Shown: piece by piece, positions 32,298 to 42,398 of the stretch
How positions within the stretch are numbered: position 1 is the first letter of the stretch
How the letters are laid out: each line of letters begins with the position of its first letter
Assembly: GCF_004799515.1 (NCBI RefSeq)
Contig: NZ_SSMX01000026.1
Location: 248,001 to 312,000, forward strand
Length of the DNA stretch: 64,000 bases
Direction of reading: 5' to 3'
From: Phenylobacterium sp.
Lineage (GTDB): Bacteria; Pseudomonadota; Alphaproteobacteria; Caulobacterales; Caulobacteraceae
The notes under the pieces: model-generated
Told to the model about the DNA's origin: nothing
What the model saw: only the letters and a program-made list of their open reading frames with translations
The model's database searches: none
Program-made: the position numbers and the translations under genes

Positions 32298-32606
32298 ATG
32301 AACCTCAAGCGCACCGCCCTCATCCTGACCTTGGGCATCGTCGGCTTCGCCGGCGCCGCGGCTACCGCCGACGCCCAGCCGATCCAGCCGGCCAAGCAGG
32401 AAGTCCTCGCCCGCGTCCACGCCCAGAAGCATGAGATCCGCGCCGCCGAGCGCGCTGGCAAGATCAGCCCGATGAAGGCCCATCGCCTGCTCGCCGCCGA
32501 CCACCGGATCGCCCGCGACGTGCGGACCACCGGCCACCTCACCCGCGTCCAGGCCGCCCGCCTGAACCATCAGGAGAACCGCATCCACCGCCACATCAAG
32601 AGCTGA
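32298..32606 (+). CDS. Small secreted basic protein
   Basis: 102 residues. Signal peptide (MNLKRTALILTLGIVGFAG, cleavage after ATADA about residue 27), then a mature part of about 75 residues that is helical and rich in His, Arg, Lys and Ala, with two repeated units of the form HxLLAAxH/RVQAARLNH. No cysteines. Resembles conserved small periplasmic proteins of Caulobacterales that lack a known role. GAAGGAACC precedes the ATG. Confidence 0.7.
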   Translation: MNLKRTALILTLGIVGFAGAAATADAQPIQPAKQEVLARVHAQKHEIRAAERAGKISPMKAHRLLAADHRIARDVRTTGHLTRVQAARLNHQENRIHRHIKS

Positions 32607-32624
32607 TCTGACCTGCGGTGTGAC

Positions 32625-32653
32625 GCCGGGACCGCGCGCCCCGCGGCCCCGGC
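32625..32653 (+). terminator. GC-rich hairpin, terminator candidate
   Basis: Two stacked arms (32625-32630 with 32648-32653, and 32632-32636 with 32642-32646) separated by one A/C mismatch; loop of five bases. No T-tract follows, so termination would be inefficient or Rho-assisted. It separates the small secreted protein gene from rnpB. Confidence 0.4.
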
Positions 32654-32703
32654 GCTCCGGCCGAAACTTGACCTGCCGGGCTCAAGCCCTCAGGTTCCGC
32701 CCC

Positions 32704-33112
32704 GGACCAGACGGCCGGGCGATCGCGGTCTCCGCAAGGAGGTCGAGGAAAGTCCGGGCTCCACCACGACATGGCGGCGGGTAACGCCCGCCGGGGGCGA
32801 CCCCAGGGATAGCGCCACAGAAAGCAAACCTCCGCCCTCCGGCCCCTCGTGGGTCCTGGGCGGGAAGGGTGAAAGGGTGGGGTAAGAGCCCACCGGGTGG
32901 CTGGTAACAGTCGCCGCATGGCAAGCCCCGCCAGGAGCAAGACCGAATAGGGACCGTGCGCCTTCCGCAAGGAGGGTAGGGCTGTCGTAGGCCTGAGCGG
33001 TCCGGGTAGGTCGCGAGAACCGTCCCGCGAGGGGCGGTCCAGAGGAATGATCGTCGCGTCCGGCGCTTCGGCGGCGGGCGGCACAGAACCCGGCTTACAG
33101 GCCGTCTGGTCC
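32704..33112 (+). ncRNA. rnpB: RNase P RNA, bacterial type A
   Basis: All universal segments are present in order: GAGGAAAGTCCGGGCTCC, ACAGAAAGCAAACC, GGTAAGAGCCCACCGG, and AGAGGAATGATCG followed by ACAGAACCCGGCTTACA. Helix P1 is formed by GGACCAGACGGCC (32704-32716) pairing with GGCCGTCTGGTCC (33100-33112), which sets the ends to within a few bases. It is the catalytic RNA that matures tRNA 5' ends. Located just upstream of the dcw cluster. Confidence 0.95.
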
Positions 33113-33169
33113 CCACCTCCGCCATCCGCCACTGGGACGCAATGACACCGGCGCCGGCCCTACGGCTCC

Positions 33170-33408
33170 GTTTGTTAACAGATGTGGCCAAAGTTCGCTG
33201 TATGTTCTGTGGATAAGAACTTCCAATTAACCATACTTGCGGTGGAAGGCTTGGTTTCTCAGGGAAAAGGTCATTTGGAGTCATTTACTCCCAGTTCATC
33301 CCATGATACCCCATTCGTACTTCGCTAACCAAATGGACGCGGTTGGGGCGGCTGTTGGCGGGCGAGGACGGGGCGGCTGGTGGGGCTGCCCGAATTCGGG
33401 GCTTGGCG
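33170..33408 (+). promoter_or_regulatory. dcw (mraZ) upstream region with DnaA box, CtrA half-site and GANTC
   Basis: An AT-rich island between rnpB and mraZ. It holds TGTGGATAA (33208-33216), a perfect DnaA box on the minus strand; TTAACCAT (33227-33234), a strong CtrA half-site; TTAAC at 33175; and GAGTC (33278-33282), a GANTC site for CcrM. Closer to mraZ, four G-rich units (TGGGG 33344, TGGCGGG 33356, CGGGG 33369, TGGGG 33381) recur every 12-13 bases and may be MraZ operators. Binding is inferred from motif match only. Confidence 0.6.
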
Positions 33409-33879
33409 GTGTTTCTCTCGACCTTCGAGAAACAGCTGGATGGGAAGCGGCGGATCGTCGTGCCGCAGGATTTCCGCGCCCAGACGGCCGGCCCGTTCGA
33501 CGGGGTCTTCTGCTTTCCCTCCATCGAGGCCGACTGCATCGAAGGCGGCGGCAAGGCGCTGTTCGACCGCTATGTCGGCCTGGTCGAGGAGCTGGAGTTC
33601 GGCGACCCGATCCGCAGCGCGCTGGAGGTCTCGGTCCTCGGCGGCATGGCGCAGCTCTCCTATGACACCGCCGGGCGCATCACCTTGCCGGAGCTGCTCT
33701 GCGAGCAGTTCGGCCTGACCGACTGGGTCGCGGTGGTGGGCCTGGGCGACCGCTTCCAGATCTGGAACCGCGACGCCTTCCAGGCGCACCGCGCCGCCCA
33801 GCGCGACGTGGCCCGCGAAGGTCTCGCCGCCCTGCGCGCCCAGCAGCGTGCGGCGAAGCTGGGGCAGGCAGCCGGATGA
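33409..33879 (+). CDS. mraZ: Transcriptional regulator MraZ
   Basis: 156 residues from GTG 33409, giving the family start [22 protein letters not shown]. Two SpoVT/AbrB-like halves are present; the second contains [21 protein letters not shown]. MraZ forms ring oligomers that bind repeats upstream of its own gene and represses the dcw cluster. An in-frame ATG-like start further upstream (33343) would add a tail unlike the family. ATGA overlap with rsmH. Confidence 0.92.
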   Translation: MFLSTFEKQLDGKRRIVVPQDFRAQTAGPFDGVFCFPSIEADCIEGGGKALFDRYVGLVEELEFGDPIRSALEVSVLGGMAQLSYDTAGRITLPELLCEQFGLTDWVAVVGLGDRFQIWNRDAFQAHRAAQRDVAREGLAALRAQQRAAKLGQAAG

Positions 33880-34808
33880 CCGCGCCGCACATCCCCGTCC
33901 TGCTGAACGAGGTCGTGGACGCGATGGCGCCCGCCGCGGGCAAGACCCTGGTGGACGGGACCTTCGGCGCCGGCGGCTACAGCCGCGCCCTGCTGGCCGA
34001 GGGCGCCGGCGTTATCGCCTTCGACCGGGATCCCACCGCCCGGCGCTTCGCCGAGGGCCTGCCCGCCGACCGTTTCCGCCTGGTGGAGGGGCGCTTCTCC
34101 GAACTGGACGAAGAGACCGGCGCGGGCGCCGTCGAGGGGGTGGTGCTGGACATCGGCGTCTCGTCCATGCAGCTCGACGAGGCCGAGCGCGGCTTCTCCT
34201 TCATGCGCGACGGGCCGCTGGACATGCGGATGGCGGCCTCCGGCCTCACCGCCGCCGACCTGGTCAACGAGACCGAACAGACCGAGCTCGCCCGCATCCT
34301 CTTCGTCTACGGCGAGGAGCGCGAGAGCCGCCGCATCGCCCGCGCCATCGTGCGCCGCCGCGAGGAGCAGCCGTTCAGCCGCACCCTGGAGCTGGCTGAG
34401 TTCATCGAGAAGGCCCTGGGCGGCCGGCGCGGCGCCAAGGTCCATCCGGCGACCCGCTCCTTCCAGGCCCTGCGCATCGCGGTGAACGAGGAACTGGCCG
34501 AGCTGGAGGCGGGTCTCGCGGCCGCCGAGCGGGCGCTGAAGGAGGACGGGCGCCTCTGCGTCGTCACGTTCCATTCGCTGGAAGACAGAATCGTGAAGAC
34601 CTTCCTGTCGGTGCGGGCGGGCAGGACGCCGGCGGGATCGCGCCACGCGCCGCCGGTGGAAGCCGCCGCGGCGCCGAGCTTCCGGCTGCTGTTCAACGGC
34701 GCGCATGGGCCGTCGGACGCGGAGCTGGCGGCGAACCCGCGGGCCCGGTCGGCGAAGCTGAGAGCGGCGGTGCGCACCGCCGCGCCGGTGTGGAGGGCTG
34801 CGGCATGA
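33876..34808 (+). CDS. rsmH: 16S rRNA (cytosine-1402 N4)-methyltransferase
   Basis: 310 residues. [13 protein letters not shown] at the start, SAM-binding [14 protein letters not shown] (about residue 27), [29 protein letters not shown] and the C-terminal [15 protein letters not shown] define RsmH (MraW). It methylates the ribosomal P site. Overlaps mraZ and ftsL by four bases each. Confidence 0.96.
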   Translation: MTAPHIPVLLNEVVDAMAPAAGKTLVDGTFGAGGYSRALLAEGAGVIAFDRDPTARRFAEGLPADRFRLVEGRFSELDEETGAGAVEGVVLDIGVSSMQLDEAERGFSFMRDGPLDMRMAASGLTAADLVNETEQTELARILFVYGEERESRRIARAIVRRREEQPFSRTLELAEFIEKALGGRRGAKVHPATRSFQALRIAVNEELAELEAGLAAAERALKEDGRLCVVTFHSLEDRIVKTFLSVRAGRTPAGSRHAPPVEAAAAPSFRLLFNGAHGPSDAELAANPRARSAKLRAAVRTAAPVWRAAA

Positions 34809-35248
34809 ACTGGCTCAATCGCAGGGTGCGGGGCTTCCGCCTGGTCGACCTGGTGGCGCTGGGCCTGCTGACCATGCTGATCCTGGGCGTCTACCTAGCC
34901 AAGACCGTGGCCGGCGGCGAGCGCGCCAAGATCGCCGCCGTGGAGCGTCAGATCGTCGCCGAGAAGGCCCGCATCCGTCTCCTGCAGGCCGAGGTCAGCC
35001 ACCTGGAGCAGCCGGCCCGCATCGAGCGCCTGTCGGAGACCTACCTGAACCTGGCGCCGGTCAGCGAGAAGCGCGTCGCCAACCTGGAAGACCTGCCGCA
35101 GCTCGCCCAGAAGCCCCTGGCGATGCCGGTGAAGGCCGTGGCCCCGACGCCCGACCCGATCCTGATCGCGCCGGCCCAGCCGGCCTCGCCGCTGCCCGTG
35201 CCCACCCAGGTCGCCGACCTGGCCGGCTCCAAGGTCACGCAGCAATGA
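34805..35248 (+). CDS. ftsL: Cell division protein FtsL
   Basis: 147 residues. Short cytoplasmic start ([12 protein letters not shown]), one transmembrane helix (about 14-36), then a periplasmic coiled coil with heptad Leu/Ile/Val ([22 protein letters not shown]) and a Pro/Ala-rich tail of about 50 residues, longer than in E. coli. FtsL joins FtsB and FtsQ and activates FtsWI. The position between rsmH and ftsI supports the call, since sequence conservation is low. ATG 34805 overlaps the rsmH stop. Confidence 0.88.
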   Translation: MNWLNRRVRGFRLVDLVALGLLTMLILGVYLAKTVAGGERAKIAAVERQIVAEKARIRLLQAEVSHLEQPARIERLSETYLNLAPVSEKRVANLEDLPQLAQKPLAMPVKAVAPTPDPILIAPAQPASPLPVPTQVADLAGSKVTQQ

Positions 35249-36999
35249 GCCTTGGCCAGCTCAGCTTCGGACCCTCCTGGTTCTCCCGGCGCCTGTCGGG
35301 GCTGATGTGGCGCCTGGAGCATGCCTTCGAGCGCGCCCGCGCCTCAGGCCGCGCCGAGGACGACACCCGCATCCGCATCTTCTTCGTCCTGTGCCTGTTC
35401 TCCCTGGGCTTCATCGTGCTGTCGATCGGGGCGACCCGGGCGGCGCTGTTCTCCCATGTCGCGGAGGGCGACGCCTACGCCCCGCCGATGGGCGCGGCGC
35501 GCGCCGACCTCGTCGACCGCAACGGCCAGATGCTGGCCGCCGACCTGCTGCACTACGGCCTCTACATCGACCCGCGCGAGATCTGGGACACCGGCGAGAC
35601 CCGCCACGTGCTGACTTCGGCCCTGCCGGACCTGACGCCCGAGCGGCTGGAGAAGGCCCTGAGGGCTGGACGCCGCACCTTCGTGATCGGCGGCCTGACG
35701 CCGGAGGTCCGCGCCCAGATCCACGACCTGGGCCTGCCCGGCGTCAGCTTCGAGCCGGAGCAGAAGCGGGTCTATCCGCTGGGCTACACCGCCGCCCACC
35801 TAGTGGGCTTCGCCGACACCGGCGGCCAGGGCCTGGCCGGCGCGGAGGCGGCGCTGAACGACGAGGTCCGCGAGGCCGCCGCCAGCGGCGGGTCCGTGCC
35901 GCTCTCCATCGACCTGCGCATCCAGGCTGCTGTGGAGGACGAGCTCTACAAGGCCGTCGCCCAGTTCCATCCGAAGGGCGCGGCCAGCGTGGTGATCAAT
36001 GTCCACACCGGCGAGATCCTGGCGCTGGCCAACTATCCGACCTTCGACCCCAACAAGCCCGGCGCCTTCAGTCTGGACGCGCGCCAGAACAAGGCGGCCA
36101 ACGCGATCTACGAGATGGGCTCGACGTTCAAGGGCTTCACCGTCGCCACCGGCCTCGACACCGGCGTGGCCACGCCGTCCTCGACCTTCGACGCCACCCA
36201 CCCGTTCCAGCTCGGGTATCGGACGATCCACGACTACCACGCCACCCACGCCGTCCTGACTCTGGTGGAGGTGTTCCAGCACTCCTCCAACATCGGCACC
36301 GCGCGGCTGGGGGAGGCCATCGGACCCGAGCGGCTGCACGCCTACTTCGACCGCTTCGGCCTGACCCAGCCGGCGAAGACCGAGCTGCTCGAGACCGCCC
36401 GGCCGCTGACGCCGCGCATCTGGAACGAGGACGCCATCGCCTCGACCTCCTTTGGCCACGGCATCAACGTGACCCCGCTGGCCGTGGCGCGGGCCTATTC
36501 CGGCCTGATGAACGGCGGCGAGCTCTTGCCGCTGACCATCAAGAAGCTGCCGGCGGGAACTGTGGTGCACGGGCCCAGGATGGTGCAGGAAAGCACCGCG
36601 CTCACCCTGCTGCAGATCATGCGCTCCAACGTCTCCTGCCCCTGCGGCTCCGGCAAGTCGGCCAACGTCCCGGGCCTGAACGTCGGCGGCAAGACCGGCA
36701 CCGGCGACAAGTGGGACGCCGCCGCGCGGCGCTATTCGACCACCAAGCAGGTCTCGTCCTTCGCCGCGGTCTTCCCCACCGACGGGCGGCTCAGCGATCC
36801 GCGCTACTTCGTCCTGGTGCTGCTGGATGAGCCGCAGCGCGACAAGACCGGCGCCGACCCTACCGGCGGCATCGTCGCCGCCCCGGCGGCCGGCCATATC
36901 ATCGAGCGGATCGCGCCCTTCCTGGGCGTCCAGAAGCGGGCCGAGACCAACCCCTACACGGCCGCCGACCCCAACGCCTCAGCGGGGGAAGAACATTGA
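35245..36999 (+). CDS. ftsI: Septal transpeptidase PBP3
   Basis: 584 residues. Cytoplasmic tail, one membrane helix (about 48-70), PBP dimerisation domain, then a transpeptidase domain with Ser293 in STFK, SSN (about residue 347) and KTG (Lys483, GGKTGTGDKW). It cross-links septal peptidoglycan. ATGA overlap with ftsL; its stop overlaps the murE start. Confidence 0.95.
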   Translation: MSLGQLSFGPSWFSRRLSGLMWRLEHAFERARASGRAEDDTRIRIFFVLCLFSLGFIVLSIGATRAALFSHVAEGDAYAPPMGAARADLVDRNGQMLAADLLHYGLYIDPREIWDTGETRHVLTSALPDLTPERLEKALRAGRRTFVIGGLTPEVRAQIHDLGLPGVSFEPEQKRVYPLGYTAAHLVGFADTGGQGLAGAEAALNDEVREAAASGGSVPLSIDLRIQAAVEDELYKAVAQFHPKGAASVVINVHTGEILALANYPTFDPNKPGAFSLDARQNKAANAIYEMGSTFKGFTVATGLDTGVATPSSTFDATHPFQLGYRTIHDYHATHAVLTLVEVFQHSSNIGTARLGEAIGPERLHAYFDRFGLTQPAKTELLETARPLTPRIWNEDAIASTSFGHGINVTPLAVARAYSGLMNGGELLPLTIKKLPAGTVVHGPRMVQESTALTLLQIMRSNVSCPCGSGKSANVPGLNVGGKTGTGDKWDAAARRYSTTKQVSSFAAVFPTDGRLSDPRYFVLVLLDEPQRDKTGADPTGGIVAAPAAGHIIERIAPFLGVQKRAETNPYTAADPNASAGEEH

Positions 37000-38465
37000 C
37001 CCCGATGCGCCTCTCCGACCTCGTCAAGCGCGACCTCTCGGTCGACCCGCAGATCGAGGGCGTCACCGCCGACAGCCGCAAGGTGCGGCCGGGCTGGCTG
37101 TTCGCCGCCCTGCCGGGCGCCAAGGTCGACGGGCGGAGCTTCGCGCCGCGGGCGCTGGAGCAGGGCGCCGCCGCCATCCTGGCCGGCCGCGAGATCGAGG
37201 GCGTGGGCGCCCCCCTGGTGATCGCCGCCGACCCGCGCCGCGCCTATGCGCTCGCCGCCGCGGCCTTCTGGGGCGCCCAGCAGCCGGGAACCTGCGTCGC
37301 CGTCACCGGCACCAATGGCAAGACCTCGGTGGCCGGCTTCTGCCGCCAGATGTTCGCCCACGCCGGCTTCAAGGCCGCCAGCATGGGCACCCTGGGCGTG
37401 CGGGTCTCCGCCCCTGGCGCGGCGGACACGCAGATCACGCCGCCGGGCCTGACCACCCCGGACGCCGCCGATGTGGCCGAACTGATGGCGCAGTTGGCGC
37501 AGTCGGGCGTCACCCACCTGGCCATGGAGGCCTCCTCGCACGGCATCGACCAGCGCCGCCTGGACGGGGTGAAGCTGACCGCCGCCGGCTTCCTGAACCT
37601 GACCCAGGACCATCTGGACTATCACGGCACCATGGGCGTCTACCGTGCGGCCAAGCTGCGCCTGTTCGAGACCCTGCTGAGCCGCGGCAGGACCGCCGTC
37701 CTGAACGCCGATTCCGACGCCTACGCCGCCTTCGCCGGGACCGCGGTGGCGGCGGGCCAGACGGTGATGAGCGTGGGTGCGGCCGGCCAGGGCCTGACGC
37801 TGCTGGAGCGCACGCCGACCCCGGCCGGCCAGCGGCTGAAGATCGCCCATGACGGCAAGGCCTACGACGTCATCCTGCCGCTCGCCGGCGCCTTCCAGGC
37901 TTCCAACGCCCTGGTGGCGGCGGGTCTGGTAGTGGCGGCGCGCCTTACCCTTGAGGAGGCCTTCGCCGGGCTGGAGCGGCTGGAGGGTGCGCCCGGGCGG
38001 CTGCAGCGCGTGGGCGCCGGTCCGCGTGGCGGCGAGGCCTATGTGGACTACGCCCATACGCCGGACGGGCTGGCGACGGTGCTGGCGGCGCTCCGTCCGC
38101 ACGTGCGCGGCAAACTGATCGTGGTGTTCGGCGCCGGCGGCGACCGCGACCGCACCAAGCGCCCGCTGATGGGCCGCATCGCCACGGAGCTGGCCGACGT
38201 CGCCATCGTCACCGACGACAACCCGCGCAGCGAGGCTCCAGGGGCGATCCGCGCCGAGATCCTGACCGGCGCGAAAGGCGCGAAGGAAATCGGCGACCGC
38301 CATGAGGCCATTCGGGAGGCGGCGCGGTTGCTGTCGGAGGGCGACATCCTGGTGGTCGCCGGCAAGGGGCACGAGCAGGGCCAGATCGTGGGCGACGTGG
38401 TCCATCCCTTCGACGACGTGACCGAGACCGCGCAGGCCCTGCGGAGTGCGGCCGGCGATGCCTGA
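36996..38465 (+). CDS. murE: UDP-MurNAc-L-Ala-D-Glu:meso-diaminopimelate ligase
   Basis: 489 residues if the TTG at 36996 (TTGA overlap with the ftsI stop) is used; ATG 37005 gives 486. Mur ligase with the ATP loop GTNGKTS (about residue 106), EASSHGIDQRRLDGV, a carbamylated-Lys region, YAHTPDGLATVL and the DDNPRSEAP motif. This last is the meso-diaminopimelate recognition signature (DNPR), so the third residue of the stem peptide is diaminopimelate. Confidence 0.95.
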   Translation: MTPMRLSDLVKRDLSVDPQIEGVTADSRKVRPGWLFAALPGAKVDGRSFAPRALEQGAAAILAGREIEGVGAPLVIAADPRRAYALAAAAFWGAQQPGTCVAVTGTNGKTSVAGFCRQMFAHAGFKAASMGTLGVRVSAPGAADTQITPPGLTTPDAADVAELMAQLAQSGVTHLAMEASSHGIDQRRLDGVKLTAAGFLNLTQDHLDYHGTMGVYRAAKLRLFETLLSRGRTAVLNADSDAYAAFAGTAVAAGQTVMSVGAAGQGLTLLERTPTPAGQRLKIAHDGKAYDVILPLAGAFQASNALVAAGLVVAARLTLEEAFAGLERLEGAPGRLQRVGAGPRGGEAYVDYAHTPDGLATVLAALRPHVRGKLIVVFGAGGDRDRTKRPLMGRIATELADVAIVTDDNPRSEAPGAIRAEILTGAKGAKEIGDRHEAIREAARLLSEGDILVVAGKGHEQGQIVGDVVHPFDDVTETAQALRSAAGDA

Positions 38466-39855
38466 CCCGCTCTGGACCTCCGACGAGATCGTCCAGGCCA
38501 CCCGCGGCCGGCTAGAGGGCAGGGCCTTTGCCGCCACCGGCGTTTCCATCGACACCCGCACCCTGGAGCCCGGCGACCTGTTCGTGGCCCTGGGGGGCGT
38601 CCGCGACGGCCACGAGTTCGTAGACCAAGCGAGAGACCAAGGCGCCGCCGGCGTCCTGGCCTCCCAGCCGGTCTCAGGCTCGGCGGTAATTGTGGCGGAC
38701 ACGATGCAGGCCCTGGAACGCCTGGGCGCCGCCGCCCGCGACCGGGCGCCCGCGGCCCGCCGGGGCGCGATCACAGGATCGGTGGGCAAGACCAGCGTCA
38801 CCCAGGCGGTGATGGCGGGCCTGATGCTGGCGGGCCGGGCGCACTCCTCGGTCAAGTCCTACAACAATCACATCGGCGTGCCGCTGACCCTGGCGCGCAT
38901 GCCGCGCGACACCGAGCGCGCGGTGTTCGAGATCGGCATGAACCACGCCGAGGAGATCCGCCCGCTGACCGCCATGGTCCGCCCACACGCCGTGGCTGTG
39001 ACCACCGTTGGGCCGGTCCACACCGAGAACTTCACCGACGGCGAGGCGGGCGTGGCCCGCGCCAAGGCCGAGGTGTTCGACGGGCTGGAGCCCGGCGGGA
39101 TCGCGGTGCTGAACGCCGACAACGCCTGGTTCGGCCTGCTCAAGAACGCCGCCCGCGCCCGGGGCGCCGAGGTGCGCACCTTCGGCCGGGCCGAGGGCTG
39201 CGACGCCCGGCTGATCGATTTCCAGGGCGCGGGCGATCATGCGGTCGTCCAGGCGCGCTTCCACGGCAAGGGCCTCGACTTCCCGATCCTGCAGACCGGC
39301 ATGCACTGGGGCCTCAATGCCATGGCCGTGCTCCTGATGCTGGAGGCCCTGGACGTCGACCTCGGCGATGGCCTGGCGGCGCTGGGCAGCTTCGAGCCGC
39401 TGGCGGGGCGCGGCGCGGAGCGGACGGTGCATCTGGCCGGCGGCGCCTTCACCCTGATCGACGAGAGCTACAACGCCAATCCGGTCTCCATGGCTTCGGC
39501 CATCGCCACACTGGGCGCGCGGCGGACGGCGGGGCGGCGGATCGTCGCGCTCACCGACATGCTGGAGCTGGGGCCGAAGGCCGCAGGCTTCCACGCCGCC
39601 CTCGCGGAGCCCCTGGCCGACGCCCATGTGGACCTGGTGTTCGCCGCCGGGCCCCTGATGAAATCCCTCTGGGACGCGCTTCCTTCGACTCGGCGCGGCG
39701 GCTACGCGGAGACGGCGGCGGCCTTGGCCCCGCAGGTCGAGCGGGCCGCAGAGCCCGGCGATGTGGTGATGGTGAAGGGCTCGAACGGATCGAAGGCGGG
39801 GCTGATCGCCCAGGCCTTGATGCGCCTCGACGTCCGGCCAGCGGAGGCCGGCTGA
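38458..39855 (+). CDS. murF: UDP-MurNAc-tripeptide:D-Ala-D-Ala ligase
   Basis: 465 residues. ATP loop [10 protein letters not shown] (about residue 108), [23 protein letters not shown] and LGDMLELG-like [10 protein letters not shown] identify MurF. Adds the D-Ala-D-Ala dipeptide. Start ATG 38458 overlaps murE by eight bases. Confidence 0.95.
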   Translation: MPDPLWTSDEIVQATRGRLEGRAFAATGVSIDTRTLEPGDLFVALGGVRDGHEFVDQARDQGAAGVLASQPVSGSAVIVADTMQALERLGAAARDRAPAARRGAITGSVGKTSVTQAVMAGLMLAGRAHSSVKSYNNHIGVPLTLARMPRDTERAVFEIGMNHAEEIRPLTAMVRPHAVAVTTVGPVHTENFTDGEAGVARAKAEVFDGLEPGGIAVLNADNAWFGLLKNAARARGAEVRTFGRAEGCDARLIDFQGAGDHAVVQARFHGKGLDFPILQTGMHWGLNAMAVLLMLEALDVDLGDGLAALGSFEPLAGRGAERTVHLAGGAFTLIDESYNANPVSMASAIATLGARRTAGRRIVALTDMLELGPKAAGFHAALAEPLADAHVDLVFAAGPLMKSLWDALPSTRRGGYAETAAALAPQVERAAEPGDVVMVKGSNGSKAGLIAQALMRLDVRPAEAG

Positions 39856-40970
39856 TGTTCTACTGGCTCTACGAGCACGTCTCCGCCGGCGGCCACGGGC
39901 ACGTCTCGGTGCTCAACCTGCTGCGCTACCTGACCTTCCGCACGGCCATGTCGGTATTCACCGCCCAGCTCATCGTGGTGGCCATGGGCTCGCGCTTCAT
40001 CCGCTGGATGCAGGCCAAGCAAGGCAAGGGCCAGCCGATCCGCGCCGAGGGCATCCAGCGCCACATCACCGAGAAGGCCGGCACGCCGACCATGGGCGGG
40101 GTGATGATCCTCGCCGGCCTGATCGTCGGCACCCTGCTGTGGGCGGACCTCAGCAACGTCTACGTCTGGGCGGTGCTGCTGGTGACCGCCGGCTACGGCT
40201 TCCTGGGCTTCCTCGACGACTATTCGAAGGTCACCAAGCAGACCACCGACGGCATCTCCGGCAAGACGCGCCTGGTGCTGGAGGCGCTGATCGCCATGGC
40301 GGCGATCACCCTGATCATCCTCTTCGCGGCCAAGCCGCCGGAAGCGCCGAACCTTTTGACCTCGGTGGCGATGCCGATCTTCAAGGGCGCGGTGCTGAAC
40401 CTCAGCTGGTTCTACCTGCTGTTCGGCGCCTTCGTGATCGTCGGCGGGGCCAATGCGGTGAACTTCACCGACGGCCTGGACGGGCTGGCGACGGTGCCGG
40501 CGATGATCGCCGCGGCCGCGTACGGCCTGATCGCCTACCTGGTCGGCAACTTCATCTTCGCCAACTATCTGCAGCTGCACTTCGTCCCTGGGGTCGGCGA
40601 GATCGCCGTCTACTGCGGGGCGATGATCGGCGCCGGCCTGGGCTTCCTTTGGTACAACGCTCCGCCGGCCCGGATCTTCATGGGCGACACCGGGGCGCTG
40701 GCGCTGGGCGGCGGCATCGGCGCGGTGGCGGTGGCCACCCGCCAGGAGATCGTGCTCGGCATCATCGGCGGCCTGTTCGTGGCCGAGACCCTGTCGGTGG
40801 TCATCCAGGTCGCCTGGTTCAAGCGCACCGGCCGCCGGATCTTCCTGATGGCCCCGATCCACCACCACTTCGAGAAGCTCGGCTGGTCGGAATCGACCGT
40901 CGTGATCCGCTTCTGGATCGTTTCGATCATGCTGGCCCTCCTCGGGCTCGCCACGCTGAAGCTGCGGTAA
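39855..40970 (+). CDS. mraY: Phospho-MurNAc-pentapeptide translocase
   Basis: 371 residues, about ten transmembrane helices. Catalytic motifs are FLDDYSKV (about residue 120), [10 protein letters not shown] (about 203) and the loop [15 protein letters not shown]. Transfers the sugar peptide to undecaprenyl phosphate to make lipid I. Starts one base inside the murF stop (TGATG). Confidence 0.97.
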   Translation: MFYWLYEHVSAGGHGHVSVLNLLRYLTFRTAMSVFTAQLIVVAMGSRFIRWMQAKQGKGQPIRAEGIQRHITEKAGTPTMGGVMILAGLIVGTLLWADLSNVYVWAVLLVTAGYGFLGFLDDYSKVTKQTTDGISGKTRLVLEALIAMAAITLIILFAAKPPEAPNLLTSVAMPIFKGAVLNLSWFYLLFGAFVIVGGANAVNFTDGLDGLATVPAMIAAAAYGLIAYLVGNFIFANYLQLHFVPGVGEIAVYCGAMIGAGLGFLWYNAPPARIFMGDTGALALGGGIGAVAVATRQEIVLGIIGGLFVAETLSVVIQVAWFKRTGRRIFLMAPIHHHFEKLGWSESTVVIRFWIVSIMLALLGLATLKLR

Positions 40971-40988
40971 GGGAGGGACAGCGCAGCC

Positions 40989-42398
40989 ATGATCCCGGTC
41001 CGCGGCTTCGAAGGCAGGACGGTCGCCGTGTTCGGCCTGGCCCGCACGGGCCTGGCGGCGGCGCGCGCCCTCATCGCCGGCGGGGCCCAGGTGGCGCTGT
41101 GGGACGAAAAGCCGGAGGCCCGCGCCGCGGCGGAGGCCGAGGGCCTGCCGCTGGTCGACCTCACCGCCGCCGACTGGTCGCAGTTCGCCGCGGTCATGCT
41201 GTCGCCCGGCGTGCCGCTGACTCATCCGGCGCCGCACTGGACCGTGGAGAAGGCCCGCGCCGCTGGCGTCGAGATCGTGGGCGACGTCGAACTCTTCGCC
41301 CGCACGGTGAACGCGGCGCCGGAGCACAAGAAGCCGAAGATCGTCGCCATCACCGGCACCAACGGCAAGTCGACCACCACGGCCCTGATCGGCCATGTCT
41401 GCGCCCAGGCTGGCCGCGACGTGCGCATCGGCGGCAACATCGGGATCGGCGTCCTCGACCTGGAGGACATGCACGGCGGCGCGGTCTACGTGCTGGAGCT
41501 GAGCTCCTACCAGCTGGACCTAACCTCCAGCCTGCACGCCGACGTCACTGTCATCCTCAACATCACGCCCGACCACCTGGAGCGGCACGGCTCCATGGAG
41601 GGCTACGTCACCGCCAAGCGCCGGGTGTTGGCCAACCAGGGCAAGGGCGACACCGCGGTGATCGGGGTGGACGACGCCTGGGGCCAGCAGATCTGCACCG
41701 AGATCACCGCCGCCAACCGCCGCACCATCGTGCCGGTCTCGGCGTCCAAGGCCATGGGACGCGGGATCTATGTGCTGAACGGCCTGCTCTATGACGCGAC
41801 GGGGGAACGCGCCCAGGAGGTCGCCGACCTGAACCGCGCCCGCTCGCTGCCCGGCCGCCACAACTGGCAGAACGCCGCGGCGGCCTACGCCGCCGCCAAG
41901 GGCCTGGGCATCGACCCACAGGAGGCGGCCGAGCACCTCCTGACCTTCCCAGGCCTGGCGCACCGGATGGAGACGGTGGCGACCCTCGGCCGCGTGCGCT
42001 TCGTCAACGACTCCAAGGCCACCAACGCCGACGCCGCGCGCCAGGCGCTGTCCAGCTATCCGAAGGCCTACTGGATCGCCGGCGGCCGGGCGAAGACCGA
42101 CGGGATCGCGCCCTTGGAGGACCTCTTCCCGCGGGTCGCCAAGGCCTATCTGGTCGGCGAGGCCTCCGCCGCCTTCGCCCAGATCCTGGAGGGCAAGGCA
42201 GCCTTCGCCGAGTGCGGGACCTTGGACGCCGCCGTGGCCCAGGCCTACGCCGATGCGGCCGCCAGCGGCCAGGACGCCGTCGTCCTGCTGTCGCCGGCCT
42301 GCGCCTCCTTCGACCAGTATCCGGACTTCGAAGCGCGCGGCGAGGCCTTCAGAGCCGCCGTGCAACGACTCGTCCATGCTGCCAAAGGTGCTGCATGA
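40989..42398 (+). CDS. murD: UDP-MurNAc-L-Ala:D-glutamate ligase
   Basis: 469 residues. N-terminal Rossmann-like domain, ATP loop ITGTNGKSTTTALIGH (about residue 120), LELSSYQLD, NITPDHLERHGSM, VRFVNDSKATNADAARQAL and WIAGGRAK, all typical of MurD. GGAGGGAC precedes the ATG. Ends with an ATGA overlap with ftsW. Confidence 0.96.
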   Translation: MIPVRGFEGRTVAVFGLARTGLAAARALIAGGAQVALWDEKPEARAAAEAEGLPLVDLTAADWSQFAAVMLSPGVPLTHPAPHWTVEKARAAGVEIVGDVELFARTVNAAPEHKKPKIVAITGTNGKSTTTALIGHVCAQAGRDVRIGGNIGIGVLDLEDMHGGAVYVLELSSYQLDLTSSLHADVTVILNITPDHLERHGSMEGYVTAKRRVLANQGKGDTAVIGVDDAWGQQICTEITAANRRTIVPVSASKAMGRGIYVLNGLLYDATGERAQEVADLNRARSLPGRHNWQNAAAAYAAAKGLGIDPQEAAEHLLTFPGLAHRMETVATLGRVRFVNDSKATNADAARQALSSYPKAYWIAGGRAKTDGIAPLEDLFPRVAKAYLVGEASAAFAQILEGKAAFAECGTLDAAVAQAYADAAASGQDAVVLLSPACASFDQYPDFEARGEAFRAAVQRLVHAAKGAA

